In this document: piece by piece, positions 18,079-26,420 of the stretch
Layout: every line of letters begins with the position of its first letter
Numbering within the stretch: position 1 is the first letter of the stretch
Source: Raineyella sp. W15-4
GTDB taxonomy: Bacteria; Actinomycetota; Actinomycetes; Propionibacteriales; Propionibacteriaceae
Direction of reading: 5' to 3'
NCBI RefSeq assembly: GCF_033170155.1
Contig: NZ_CP137079.1
Location: forward strand, 2,790,001-2,854,000
Length of the DNA: 64,000 nucleotides
Translations under genes and position numbers: made by a program
The notes under the pieces: model-generated
Seen by the model: only the letters and a program-made list of their open reading frames with translations
Told to the model about the DNA's origin: nothing
Databases searched by the model: none

Positions 18079-18642
18079 TCACCGACGCTCCGTGGCCCCT
18101 GCGAACGCGGTGTCGAGGGTCGCGATCCGGGCGAAACGTCCTGCGAGGGCGAACTCTGTGCGCGCGATCACCTCTTCGGTCTCCAGTCGCTCTCCCGTGT
18201 CCGGGCGCAGGATCGGGAAGGTGGCGGTCGCCTCCGTCACGAACGTCACCCGGTAGCCGAGGTCGGCGGCGAGGCGCGCGGTGGTCTCGCAGCACTGCTC
18301 GGTCTGGATGCCGGCGATCACCAGGTCGGTGGCCCCGACCCTGGTGAGGTGCTGGCCGAGATTGGTCGTGGTGAAGGCGTTGCGCGAGGTCTTCGTCACC
18401 ATCGTCTCCCCCGGCGCCGCCGCGAGGCCGTCGAGGAGCCGTACGCACCCGCTGGCCGGGTCGAAGGTGGTGCCACTGCCAGGCTCGGCGTGCAGCACCC
18501 AGACCACCTCGTGGCCCGTGGCCCGGGCCGAGTCGACCAACTGGTTCACCGAGGCGACGATCGACGGATTCGACACCTCCGACCAACGGGACTGCCGACG
18601 GAAGGACTCCTGGACATCGATCACGATCAGGACTGTGCTCAT
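18079..18642 (-). CDS. Isochorismatase-family cysteine hydrolase
   Basis: 187 residues starting MSTVLIVIDVQ. The catalytic triad is visible: Asp in VLIVIDVQESF, Lys in MVTKTSRNAF and nucleophilic Cys in GIQTEQCCETTARLAADLGY. Family members hydrolyse amides or related bonds such as nicotinamide. It lies 25 bp upstream of the GlxA-type regulator on the same strand and probably shares a transcript. Confidence 0.88.
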   Translation of the reverse strand: MSTVLIVIDVQESFRRQSRWSEVSNPSIVASVNQLVDSARATGHEVVWVLHAEPGSGTTFDPASGCVRLLDGLAAAPGETMVTKTSRNAFTTTNLGQHLTRVGATDLVIAGIQTEQCCETTARLAADLGYRVTFVTEATATFPILRPDTGERLETEEVIARTEFALAGRFARIATLDTAFAGATERR

Positions 18643-18731
18643 ACAAGAACCCTCGCTCCGGTGAACGCGGGGCATAAGGCATCATCGAGTCGACCACCGG
18701 AACGATCCGGTCGGCGTCCAGGACCTGCCTC

Positions 18732-20090
18732 CTAACGTGATGACTGCTTCGCCCCAACGACCGGACCGTGGCTGCCCCGACGGGCGAGCATCCGGTCGCG
18801 GAGGCTGTCGTAGATGGGTGGTGCGTTCAGCAGCGCGGCGACGAACAGGGCGCCGGCTGTGGCGATGAACATCTCGGTGATGAGCGTGGTGGTTGCGGTC
18901 ATCTCGACGATGAGGACGATGCCGGTCAGCGGAGCACGCACGGTGGCGGTGAAGAAGGCGACCATGCCGACGAGGGCGAACGGGACGGGGCTGGCACCGA
19001 GCAGGGCCGCCGCGGCCGGGCCGCCGATCGCCACGAGCACGTCGTGGAACACCGCGCCCCACAGGGCACCGATGGCGAGCAGTGGGGCGAACAGTCCACC
19101 GGGCGCCCCGGTGGCATAGGACAGCGGGCCGAGCAGGAAGCGTACGGCAAGCAGCGCGAGCAGGGTCAGTAGCGCGAACGGATGGCCCGCGAGCTGGAGC
19201 TGGGTGAGACTCTCGCCGCCGCCGACCATGAGCGGGTCGAACCACAGGACGGCGCCGATGATCGCGCCGATGAGGGTGGCCCGGATCGTGGCGCGGACGT
19301 GCATCCGGTCGGTGTGGCGCAGCAGGCCCATTGTGAGGGCGTTGTAGGCGACGCCGAGCGGGGCGGTGAGCAGTCCGAACAGCAGGTAGGGCCAGAGCCC
19401 GACGAAGCCGGGCGTGGCGATCGGCGGGACGGTGAAGATGGCGCCGCCGGGCACGAGGTAGCGCGAGACTCCGACAGCGACCGACGTTGTCACCAGGGTG
19501 ATCAGCACCACCCGGACGCGGAACGACCGGGTGACCTCCTCGATGGTGAACAGTGCCCCGCCGATGGGTGCGTTGAACGCGACCGCGAGCCCGGCGCCTC
19601 CGACGGTGGTGTAGAGGAGTTTGCGTTCGTAGTCGCTGAGCCGGAACCAGCGTCCGATGTCGGCACCGATCGTGGCGCCGAGGTGGACGGTGGGGCCCTC
19701 GCGGCCCATCACCATGCCGGAACCGATCGCGATCACACCGCCGAGGAAGCGGGCCGGGAGCACCGCCGGCCCGGGCAGCTCCTCCTCTTCGTGCCAGACG
19801 GCCTCGACGTCCTGGATGCCGCTGCCGGAGGCGCGCGGGGTGATGCGGGCGAAGATCCGTCCGATCAGCGCACAGGCCGCGACGAAGCTGACAGGAACGA
19901 TCGCGCCGGCGGGCCCCAGGGTGTGGGCCCAGACCAACAGCTCCCCGCGCAATTCGCCGGCCCGTTCCAGGCACCATCGGAAGGCGCCACCCACCAGGCC
20001 GATACCCACTGCGGCGACGCCGGCGGCGAGGGTGAAGACGATCATCGTACGACGCGAGCCGAACGGGTCGGTCCTGGCGCCGAACTTCAT
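18732..20090 (-). CDS. CLC-family chloride channel/transporter
   Basis: 452 residues from MKFGARTD. The three CLC selectivity signatures are present: GSGIQDVE (GSGIP equivalent), MVMGREGPTVHLGA with the gating glutamate, and TGAPGGLFAPLLAIGA (GxFxP). About 11 further membrane helices match the fold. The gating Glu suggests H+/Cl- exchange rather than a simple channel, although the usual Pro in the first motif is replaced by Gln. No CBS domains follow. An upstream in-frame extension overlaps the exporter gene and is unlikely to be used. Confidence 0.9.
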   Translation of the reverse strand: MKFGARTDPFGSRRTMIVFTLAAGVAAVGIGLVGGAFRWCLERAGELRGELLVWAHTLGPAGAIVPVSFVAACALIGRIFARITPRASGSGIQDVEAVWHEEEELPGPAVLPARFLGGVIAIGSGMVMGREGPTVHLGATIGADIGRWFRLSDYERKLLYTTVGGAGLAVAFNAPIGGALFTIEEVTRSFRVRVVLITLVTTSVAVGVSRYLVPGGAIFTVPPIATPGFVGLWPYLLFGLLTAPLGVAYNALTMGLLRHTDRMHVRATIRATLIGAIIGAVLWFDPLMVGGGESLTQLQLAGHPFALLTLLALLAVRFLLGPLSYATGAPGGLFAPLLAIGALWGAVFHDVLVAIGGPAAAALLGASPVPFALVGMVAFFTATVRAPLTGIVLIVEMTATTTLITEMFIATAGALFVAALLNAPPIYDSLRDRMLARRGSHGPVVGAKQSSR

Positions 20091-20151
20091 GGTCGTCACG
20101 GTACGCCGCCGGCCGGGGGCCGGCCGTCCCGGTCCGGTCCGGTCTCGGGAG

Positions 20152-21352
20152 TCACTGAGGGATGCCCCGGCGGTGGAAGCCCCACAGCCCGAAGGCGAGG
20201 AGCAGAACGGCGATGGCTGTGATGGCGATCTGGGTGACCGTCGAGGGGTTGCCGGCGGGGAGCTGGATGCTGGTGAAGGGAAGGTGGTCGAGGATGCGTC
20301 GGGGGATCCTGAGGGCGTCGCCGACCATGGCGATGATCCAGGCGAGGGCGACGACCGTCCAGGTGAGGGTGGTTCATGTCGGTGAGGGTGGAGCCGAGCA
20401 GGATGCCCCACAGCGCCATGCCGGCGACCCAGGCGATGGCGGCGCCGAGGTCGAGGCGGATGGTGAGGCCGGACTCAGTGGTGGCGAATCCGGCGGAGCC
20501 GACCGGCCCGGGTCGAGATCGGACCAGGCCGGCACCGTAGTCGCGGCGGAGCTGGAAGCCGATCGCGAGGGTGATGCACACGATCCCCAGGGCGACGATG
20601 AGCACAAGTGGCCACCAGCGGTCATGGCCCCACGGGTCCATCCGTTCGCCCCAGCCGATGGGCGACAGCCAGGTGAGCGCGTTGCCTTTGAGGTCACCGA
20701 TCGTACGGAGCAGGTAGAACACGGCCAGGATGCCGAGCGCCAGCCCGTTCGCGTCCCGGCTGGTCACGGTGAGCTGGTTGGCGAGCGCAGCCACGGCGAC
20801 CCCGGTCAGGCCGACACCGCCCAGCGAGGCACCCATGATCCACGAACCCGTCCACTCCAGGCCGTACGCACCGCAGACGACGGCGGCGCCGGCGACCGCC
20901 ACCACGCACAGGAGTGTCAGCCAGGCGACGGAGGCGACCAGCCCGGAGGTCGTGGCGATGGGACGGGCCAGCAGCAGTTCGGTGCGTCCGTGTTCTTCGT
21001 CGGCGCGATTGGTGCGAGTGAGGAGGAAGATCAGGCCGATCGCCAGCATGACGGCGGTGAACATCCACATCTCGGACCACACCCCGCCGCCGAGACCGGT
21101 CGAGGTGATGTGCCCGAAGATGGCTTTCATCCCGGCGCTGTTGCTCAGCACGGCACGCTCGGCCAGCGCCTCGGGTGTGTCGAACTCGCTCTTGTAGTAC
21201 GCCACGACCACGGCGGTCATCCCCACCACCACGGCCGGCCAGACCAGCAGGCGTGCCCAGGTGCGGCGCAGCAGGAAGCGGAGCATCAGGCCCGTCCCGG
21301 TCAGCCGGAAGCCGGCGCTGCGGGGACGCGCGCCGGCTGCTGTCGCGCTCAT
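20152..21352 (-). pseudogene. ABC exporter permease (COG3559 type), frameshifted and internally deleted
   Basis: The first ~325 residues are intact ABC-2-type exporter membrane protein, with LIFLLTRTNRADEEHGRTELLLARPIATT typical of 'polyketide antibiotic exporter' permeases. After GSTLTDMN the reading frame is lost. The expected C-terminus (TLTWTVVALAWIIAMVGDAL … LLLAFGLWGFHRRGIPQ) continues in another frame to a stop at 20152. At the junction GGTGAGGGTG occurs twice, 19 bp apart (20362 and 20381). Full-length relatives are about 530 residues, so roughly 130 are missing too. The gene is probably non-functional unless assembly error explains it. Confidence 0.75.
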
Positions 21353-21434
21353 CGCTGTGCCACCGTCACTGACCGGCCGGGCTGTTCGGTGTAGTGGCTG
21401 AGGAACAGCTCTTCCAGGGATGGGGGGCTGGCGG

Positions 21435-22307
21435 TCAGGTCGCGCGGTCGAGCTCGCCGAGGGTGGTCAGGATCGCCCCGAGTGCCTGCCGATCGGCGGT
21501 GAGCCCGAGTGCCTGCCGATCGGCGGTGAGACTGAGCCGCCCCCGATCGGCGTGGAAGTCGTGCACCCCCGCGAGCCCGGCCAAGGCAGCCGTGTCACCG
21601 TCGACGGTCGCGGCGACATGGATACGCGTCAGGTGTCGCATCCGGGCGAGGCTGCCCTGCTCGACGGTACGGCCGGCGCGGATGATGCACACCTGGTCGG
21701 CGAGCTTCTCCACCTCGGAGAAGATGTGGCTGGACAGCAGCACCGAGCGGCCCTCGTCCCTGGCCTGCCGGATGGCCTGGGTGAACCGGGCCTCCATGAT
21801 CGGATCCAGCCCGGACGTCGGCTCGTCGAGGATCAGCAATTCGGCGCGGGACGCCAGCGCAGCCACGAGCGCGACCTTCTGCCGGTTGCCCTTGGAGTAC
21901 GCGCGGGCCCTCGTGGACGGATCCAGCTCGAAGCGTTCGAGCATCTCCGCCCGGCGCGCCTTCTCGAGGCCGCCCGCGGCCCGCCCGAGCAGGTCGATGA
22001 TCTGACCCCCGGTCAGGTTCGGCCACAATGCGACATCACCCGGCACATAGCCGAGCCGGCGATACAGCGCGACGCCCTGCCGCCACGGATCGCCACCGAG
22101 CAGCCGGACAACGCCGCTGTCCGCCCGCAACAGGCCGAGCAGGATCCGGATCGTGGTCGTCTTGCCCGCACCGTTCGGGCCGAGGAAGCCGAGCACCTGC
22201 CCGGTCGGCAACGTCAGGTCCAGACCGGCGAGGGCCCTCGTCGCTCCATAGGACTTCACCAGGCCGTGGATCTCGACCGCCAGGCCGGATGATTGTGGGA
22301 CCGACAT
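21435..22307 (-). CDS. ABC transporter ATP-binding protein (C-terminus frameshifted)
   Basis: 290 residues from MSVPQSSG. Walker [19 protein letters not shown], signature [16 protein letters not shown], Walker [14 protein letters not shown] and the H-loop SSHIFSEVE are intact. The frame ends early at DRAT. The family tail ([19 protein letters not shown]) continues in another frame to a stop at 21349 that overlaps the permease start by 4 bp. A one-base loss in the GCGCG run near 21441-21446 would explain it. A perfect 27-bp tandem duplication (21477-21530) duplicates nine residues (LTADRQALG) just before this point. Partner permease is also broken. Confidence 0.85.
   Translation of the reverse strand: MSVPQSSGLAVEIHGLVKSYGATRALAGLDLTLPTGQVLGFLGPNGAGKTTTIRILLGLLRADSGVVRLLGGDPWRQGVALYRRLGYVPGDVALWPNLTGGQIIDLLGRAAGGLEKARRAEMLERFELDPSTRARAYSKGNRQKVALVAALASRAELLILDEPTSGLDPIMEARFTQAIRQARDEGRSVLLSSHIFSEVEKLADQVCIIRAGRTVEQGSLARMRHLTRIHVAATVDGDTAALAGLAGVHDFHADRGRLSLTADRQALGLTADRQALGAILTTLGELDRAT
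21477..21530. repeat. Perfect 27-bp tandem duplication inside the ABC ATPase gene
   Basis: Two identical 27-bp units run head to tail at 21477-21503 and 21504-21530, each containing GTGCCTGCCGATCGGCGG. In translation this duplicates nine residues and keeps the frame. It is a recent event, since the copies are identical. Confidence 0.9.
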
Positions 22308-22386
22308 CACTTGGACACCTTTCTCGCGAGCCTCGTCGGCTGCGGACATCAGCGGGCCTGCTTCGGAGCGGTCCCGGGCAGGGCGG

Positions 22387-23217
22387 TCATCGTCGGGTCG
22401 CCTCGCCGACCCCGGCGATCCGTGGATCGGCGAGGAGGCTGTCGATCACCAGGTCGAGGAAGCGCTGCTGGGCTGCCACCGGGAAGCCCACCCGAGCCAG
22501 CCGGCGCACCGTGGCCCACAGCGCAACGCCGGCGAGGCCTCGTGGCAGGTCGACAGCAAGGCGAGCAATGGCGTCGGCGTGTCGATCGATGAGGAGCTGC
22601 GAAGTGGCCAGCAGGCGCTGGAGGATGTCGTCGGCCTCAGGCCCTGACGCGTCGGCAAGCGCAGCGAAACCGTTGAAGAGGTCGACGGTGTCGGCGTCGT
22701 CCTCGGCGTCCAGGTCAGCGACCAGGTCGTCCAGGGTGGGCGGCAGCACCCCGTGCACCGCGAGGAAGACCATCATCGAGCGCTCGGCCTCGACTGCCCT
22801 ACGGGCGGCGTCGCTCGACACCAGCGCGGCTACCCGGTCGTAGAGACCGGCGACCCGTGCGGACAACGGGGTCAAGCGCCGACCCATCTCTGCGGACTCC
22901 AGCAGGCCGACCAGTTCCTGGCGTTGCCCGCGGAGCTGAGCGATGCGGGCGTCCATCGACAGCAACGCCTGGCGGAGTTCCTCGGCCGCGTTGTCCGGCG
23001 CCGGGGTGCCTGGTTCGGACAGCACCTCACCGATCGCCGCCAACGGCAGCCCGGACTCGGCCAACCAGCGGATCCGCAACAGCCTGGCCAAGTGGTAGAG
23101 GTCGTACTCCCGGACACCGACGCGCGCCGGTGGCGCCGGAAGCAGGCCCACATGGTGGTAGTAACGGACCGTCCGGACCGTCGTCTCGGCCAGATCGGCC
23201 AGCTCCTTGACGTGCAC
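22387..23217 (-). CDS. MerR-family regulator (TipA-like length)
   Basis: 276 residues from a GTG (V-H-V-K-E-L). The N-terminal HTH is textbook Mer[50 protein letters not shown]. The long, mainly helical C-terminal domain lacks recognisable metal-binding cysteines and may bind an organic ligand. It is followed on the same strand, 80 bp later, by the ABC exporter genes, so it may once have regulated drug export. Its own promoter carries a 15-bp palindrome. Confidence 0.88.
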   Translation of the reverse strand: MHVKELADLAETTVRTVRYYHHVGLLPAPPARVGVREYDLYHLARLLRIRWLAESGLPLAAIGEVLSEPGTPAPDNAAEELRQALLSMDARIAQLRGQRQELVGLLESAEMGRRLTPLSARVAGLYDRVAALVSSDAARRAVEAERSMMVFLAVHGVLPPTLDDLVADLDAEDDADTVDLFNGFAALADASGPEADDILQRLLATSQLLIDRHADAIARLAVDLPRGLAGVALWATVRRLARVGFPVAAQQRFLDLVIDSLLADPRIAGVGEATRR

Positions 23218-23233
23218 GGTTCCAGAGCAGCAC

Positions 23234-23254
23234 GTGACGTTACGTCACTGTCAA
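23234..23254 (-). promoter_or_regulatory. MerR-type promoter: TTGACA plus 15-bp palindrome
   Basis: On the minus strand TTGACA (23249-23254, inside the end of lysR) is followed at once by the perfect palindrome GTGACGTAACGTCAC (23234-23248). This fits a MerR-type operator within a long promoter spacer. A −10 about 19 bp after the −35 would start transcription almost at the GTG at 23217, implying a leaderless mRNA. Confidence 0.65.
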
Positions 23255-24151
23255 GGGTCCGCTGCGTGCGAGCCCCACCCGCCGCAGCTGGTCGAGGACA
23301 TGGCGGACCGCGCGACGTTCCGCCTTGTCCGGCCGCAGGATGGCCGAGACGTAGCGGGTCGCCGGCACCCCTTCGAGTTCGCGCAGCACGAGCCCGTCCC
23401 CGATCGGCGTGGTGAACCGCGGCAGGATGGCCAGGCTGTCGCTCGACGCGACCAGGGTCTCGATCAGCCGGTTGTCCCGCAGCCGCTGCCAGATCCGCAG
23501 CCGCGTCCCGGTGACGCTCTCGATCGCCAGGCGTACGGTGTCGAACGGATAACCGACCGGGACGCCGATCCAGTCGCTGTCGACGACGTCGACGGGCCGG
23601 ATCCGAGTGTGTCCGGCGAGTGGGTGGCGTACGCCCATCGCGACATCGAGCGGCTCCCGGGCCAGAGTCGAGACCAGCAACCCATCGGTGCCGGCCGGCC
23701 GTTGCCCGGTCAGGCTGTGCCCGATCACGATGTCGACGTCCGCGGCCAGGTGGGCGAACTCGGCCTCGGCGACATCCTGGTCGTCCAGGGCGAGCTCGAT
23801 CCCCGTACCGGCCAGGGCCTGCAGGACGGGGCCGACCAGGAAGGTAGCGGCCGACGGCAGGGCGGCGATGGACACGGTGCCGGTCAGGTCACCCCGGAAG
23901 GCGTCCCAGCTGGCCCGGACCCGCTCGAGGGCCGCCGCAACGTCGGTGCCGCCGGCAGCGAGGATCCGGCCGGCCTCGGTCAACCGGATCCCCCGGCCGT
24001 CGGGCTCGACGAGTGCCGCCCCGAGGTCGCGCTGGGCGGTCTTCAGTTGCTGGGACACCGCCGACGGCGTACGGAACGTCGCCCGGGCGACCGCCGTCAC
24101 GCTGCCGTAGTGCGCCAGATCCCGCAACAGCTCCAGATGACGCAATTCCAT
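23240..24151 (-). CDS. LysR-family transcriptional regulator
   Basis: 303 residues. The N-terminal winged helix is canonical (MELRHLELLRDLAHYGSVTAVARATFRTPSAVSQQLKTAQRDLGAALVEPDGRGIRLTEAG), followed by a periplasmic-binding-like effector domain. It is divergent from an EamA-family exporter gene with 71 bp between them. A dyad lies next to its start, so control of that exporter is likely. Confidence 0.92.
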   Translation of the reverse strand: MELRHLELLRDLAHYGSVTAVARATFRTPSAVSQQLKTAQRDLGAALVEPDGRGIRLTEAGRILAAGGTDVAAALERVRASWDAFRGDLTGTVSIAALPSAATFLVGPVLQALAGTGIELALDDQDVAEAEFAHLAADVDIVIGHSLTGQRPAGTDGLLVSTLAREPLDVAMGVRHPLAGHTRIRPVDVVDSDWIGVPVGYPFDTVRLAIESVTGTRLRIWQRLRDNRLIETLVASSDSLAILPRFTTPIGDGLVLRELEGVPATRYVSAILRPDKAERRAVRHVLDQLRRVGLARSGPLTVT

Positions 24152-24165
24152 GTAGGAAGCCTACA
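24151..24165. promoter_or_regulatory. Dyad between lysR and the EamA gene
   Basis: TGTAGGAAGCCTACA is a perfect 6-bp-arm inverted repeat with a 3-bp centre, directly adjacent to the lysR start codon. Its position in the divergent gap fits a LysR autoregulatory site. Confidence 0.55.
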
Positions 24166-24222
24166 TTTTCTCTTCATAAACTGTCAGTTGTGCTACACGG
24201 TTGGGATGGCAAGGATGACGCC

Positions 24223-25638
24223 ATGCCCATCCGCCACAAACTGCTGGCCGTCCTCGTCGCCCTGATCTGGGGCATCAACTTCGTCGCGATCCATGCCTCG
24301 CTCAGCCAGTTCCCGCCCTTCCTGCTCGCCGCGATCCGGTTCACCCTGATCGCCGTTCCCACGATCGTCCTCGTCCCGCGTCCCCGGGTGCCGCTCAGGT
24401 GGCTGCTGGGCTACGGCCTCGGCTTCGGCACCCTGCAGTTCCTCTTCCTGTACTGGGGGATGGCCGCCGGGATGCCGGCCGGGCTCGCCTCCCTTGTGCT
24501 GCAGGCCTCCGCCCCGTTCACGGTGGTCCTCGGCGCCGCCCTGCTCCGAGAGCGGGTGGGCCGCCGGGCGGCCATCGGCACCCTGGTGGCGATGGCGGGT
24601 CTGGTGGTCGTCGGCTGGGAGCGTGCCGGCGGCGCGGCGCTGATCCCTTTCCTGCTCACCCTCGCCGGCGCCCTGGGCTGGGCGATCGGCAACATCTGCA
24701 GCCGCCGGGCCGAGGCCAGCGAGCCCCTGCACTTCACGCTGTGGATGTCGGTGGTGCCGCCGCTGCCGATGTTCGCGCTGTCGCTGGTCACCGAGGGACC
24801 GGATCGGATCGTACGCTCCCTGGCCGGCGCACTGTCGATGGACGCGATCGGGGCCCTCGCCGGCCTCGCCTACACCGTGGTCCTCGCCACCGTCGTCGGC
24901 TCGGGGATCTGGACCTGGCTGCTGGCGCGGCATCCGGCCGGGGTGGTCTCGCCGTTCTCGATGCTCGTGCCCGGCTTCGGCATCGTCGCCTCCTGGATCG
25001 TCCTCGGCGAGCGCGTCACCGCCGCCGAGTTGGTCGGCGCCGCCTTCGTGGTCGCCGGGGTGGTGTTCGGGTCGGCCCGGTCAGTCCGGCACGGCCGATG
25101 CCGTCGTGTCGGACTGACCCGGCTGCGGAACGGGCGCGTACCCGTGGATCAACTCCGAGATGGGCGCCATGGCGCGATGGAGAAGCGGAAGCATGACAGC
25201 GACGGTCGCGATCCCGGCCACCACCGCCCAGCCGATCTCCAGGTACCCGTAGTGAAGGAGACCGACGGCGGTCACGATCGCCCACACGCTCGGGACGAGG
25301 AGCAGCACAGACGTGACAACGCCTGGAACGTAGTGTCCGAACCTGATGCACAGCGGAACATGGATGAGGACGAAATGCAGGGTGATCCCCAGAAACATCG
25401 CCAGCCAGAGGCTGTACCAGCCGAGTACCGCGGAGACCACGCAGATGAGTGTGAAGAACACGAACTCGATGGCGACTCCGGTTGCGAGGGTCGGGACGGC
25501 GTCGTGTCTGATGCTGCCGAGCCCGAACGGCTTGTGTCGGGGCCAGGCCCGGTCGATCTCGGTCCGATATTTGCGGCTCCACGGCCCCGACATGATGATT
25601 TCTTCGAAATCATGGATCATGAACAGCGTCGGCTGTAA
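24223..25638 (+). CDS. EamA-family (DMT) transporter with antisense C-terminal extension
   Basis: 471 residues from ATG at 24223 (AAGGATG upstream). Residues 1 to about 290 are a standard ten-helix EamA metabolite exporter: LVALIWGINFVAIHASLSQFPPFLLAAIRF, then LVLQASAPFTVVLGAALLRERV, and the second half ending ERVTAAELVGAAFVVAGVVFG. Relatives end near this point, but here no stop occurs. The frame runs on about 180 residues through hydrophilic, low-complexity sequence that is antisense to the convergent HXXEE gene. The extension is probably an accident of stop-codon loss. Confidence 0.85.
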   Translation: MPIRHKLLAVLVALIWGINFVAIHASLSQFPPFLLAAIRFTLIAVPTIVLVPRPRVPLRWLLGYGLGFGTLQFLFLYWGMAAGMPAGLASLVLQASAPFTVVLGAALLRERVGRRAAIGTLVAMAGLVVVGWERAGGAALIPFLLTLAGALGWAIGNICSRRAEASEPLHFTLWMSVVPPLPMFALSLVTEGPDRIVRSLAGALSMDAIGALAGLAYTVVLATVVGSGIWTWLLARHPAGVVSPFSMLVPGFGIVASWIVLGERVTAAELVGAAFVVAGVVFGSARSVRHGRCRRVGLTRLRNGRVPVDQLRDGRHGAMEKRKHDSDGRDPGHHRPADLQVPVVKETDGGHDRPHARDEEQHRRDNAWNVVSEPDAQRNMDEDEMQGDPQKHRQPEAVPAEYRGDHADECEEHELDGDSGCEGRDGVVSDAAEPERLVSGPGPVDLGPIFAAPRPRHDDFFEIMDHEQRRL

Positions 25639-25665
25639 CCACAGAATGAACCCAAGGCTGAGCAT
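25081..25665 (-). CDS. HXXEE-domain integral membrane protein
   Basis: 194 residues from MLSLGFILW, with AAAGGGCG upstream. The name-giving motif is present early (LFMIHDFEEIIMSGPW), followed by H-containing helices (LHFVLIHVPLCIRFGHYVPG) and several hydrophobic segments. Function of this family is unknown; the His/Glu cluster suggests a membrane metal site. It lies wholly opposite the C-terminal extension of the EamA gene. Confidence 0.82.
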   Translation of the reverse strand: MLSLGFILWLQPTLFMIHDFEEIIMSGPWSRKYRTEIDRAWPRHKPFGLGSIRHDAVPTLATGVAIEFVFFTLICVVSAVLGWYSLWLAMFLGITLHFVLIHVPLCIRFGHYVPGVVTSVLLLVPSVWAIVTAVGLLHYGYLEIGWAVVAGIATVAVMLPLLHRAMAPISELIHGYAPVPQPGQSDTTASAVPD

Positions 25666-25790
25666 GCTCGCCCTTTCACTGACCAAGCGGATCATGACGG
25701 TGTCCACGCTAGCCAGCAAGGTCGTCGTGAGCGACTATGGGCACTGAATCGCGCCAGATCCGGCCACCGTGTGACGATCGCGAGGTGACG

Positions 25791-26420
25791 ATGTCAGCGA
25801 AGAACAAGGGGAACCGCAAGGCGTGGGACTCCAAGCAACGGATCGAGGGCGCGCTGCTGCATCTCATGGCCGAGAAGCCGTTCCGCGACATCACCGTTCA
25901 GGAACTCGTGATGGTCGCCGGCGTGTCCAGGAGAACGTTCTACCGAAATTATTCCGCCAAAGAGGAAGTGATAGAGCAGCGTTTCCTCCGGGCATGGGAC
26001 GCGTACCGGGAGGCCGTCGCACGGTCCACCGACCTGTCGCTGCCCGCCCTCGCCCAGCTCCTCTTCACCGCCATGGCGGCTGACGCCGAGTTCCTGTCGC
26101 TGGTTGCCCGGCAGCGGCTGGTCCACCTGTGCACCCGAGAGGTCGAGGCGCGGTTGCCGTACCTGTTCGAACAGCGGAGGGGCACCGACCCGGCCACGGA
26201 GTCGAACAACGTCGCCTATGCGCTGACCTTCTCCACCGGTGGTTTCGTGTGGGTCCTTGCACGCTGGCTGGCCGAAGGCGCCAGCAGGTCCCCGGCCGAC
26301 GTGGCCGCGGCCGTACGCTACTTCGTCACGCTCGCCAGTGGGGCGATGGACCCCGCCCGCGAGGTGATAGACCAGCTGCCGGCGGTGTTACGGCGGCAGA
26401 GTGGCAGGATGACGGAGTGA
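25791..26420 (+). CDS. TetR-family transcriptional regulator
   Basis: 209 residues from MSAKNKGN, with GAGGTG upstream; an earlier in-frame start exists at 25737. The TetR HTH is clear (SKQRIEGALLHLMAEKPFRDITVQELVMVAGVSRRTFYRNYSAKEEVIEQRF). Its stop overlaps the GTG start of the drug-efflux gene (GTGA), so regulator and MFS pump form one operon; self-repression relieved by the pump's substrate is the usual logic. Confidence 0.92.
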   Translation: MSAKNKGNRKAWDSKQRIEGALLHLMAEKPFRDITVQELVMVAGVSRRTFYRNYSAKEEVIEQRFLRAWDAYREAVARSTDLSLPALAQLLFTAMAADAEFLSLVARQRLVHLCTREVEARLPYLFEQRRGTDPATESNNVAYALTFSTGGFVWVLARWLAEGASRSPADVAAAVRYFVTLASGAMDPAREVIDQLPAVLRRQSGRMTE

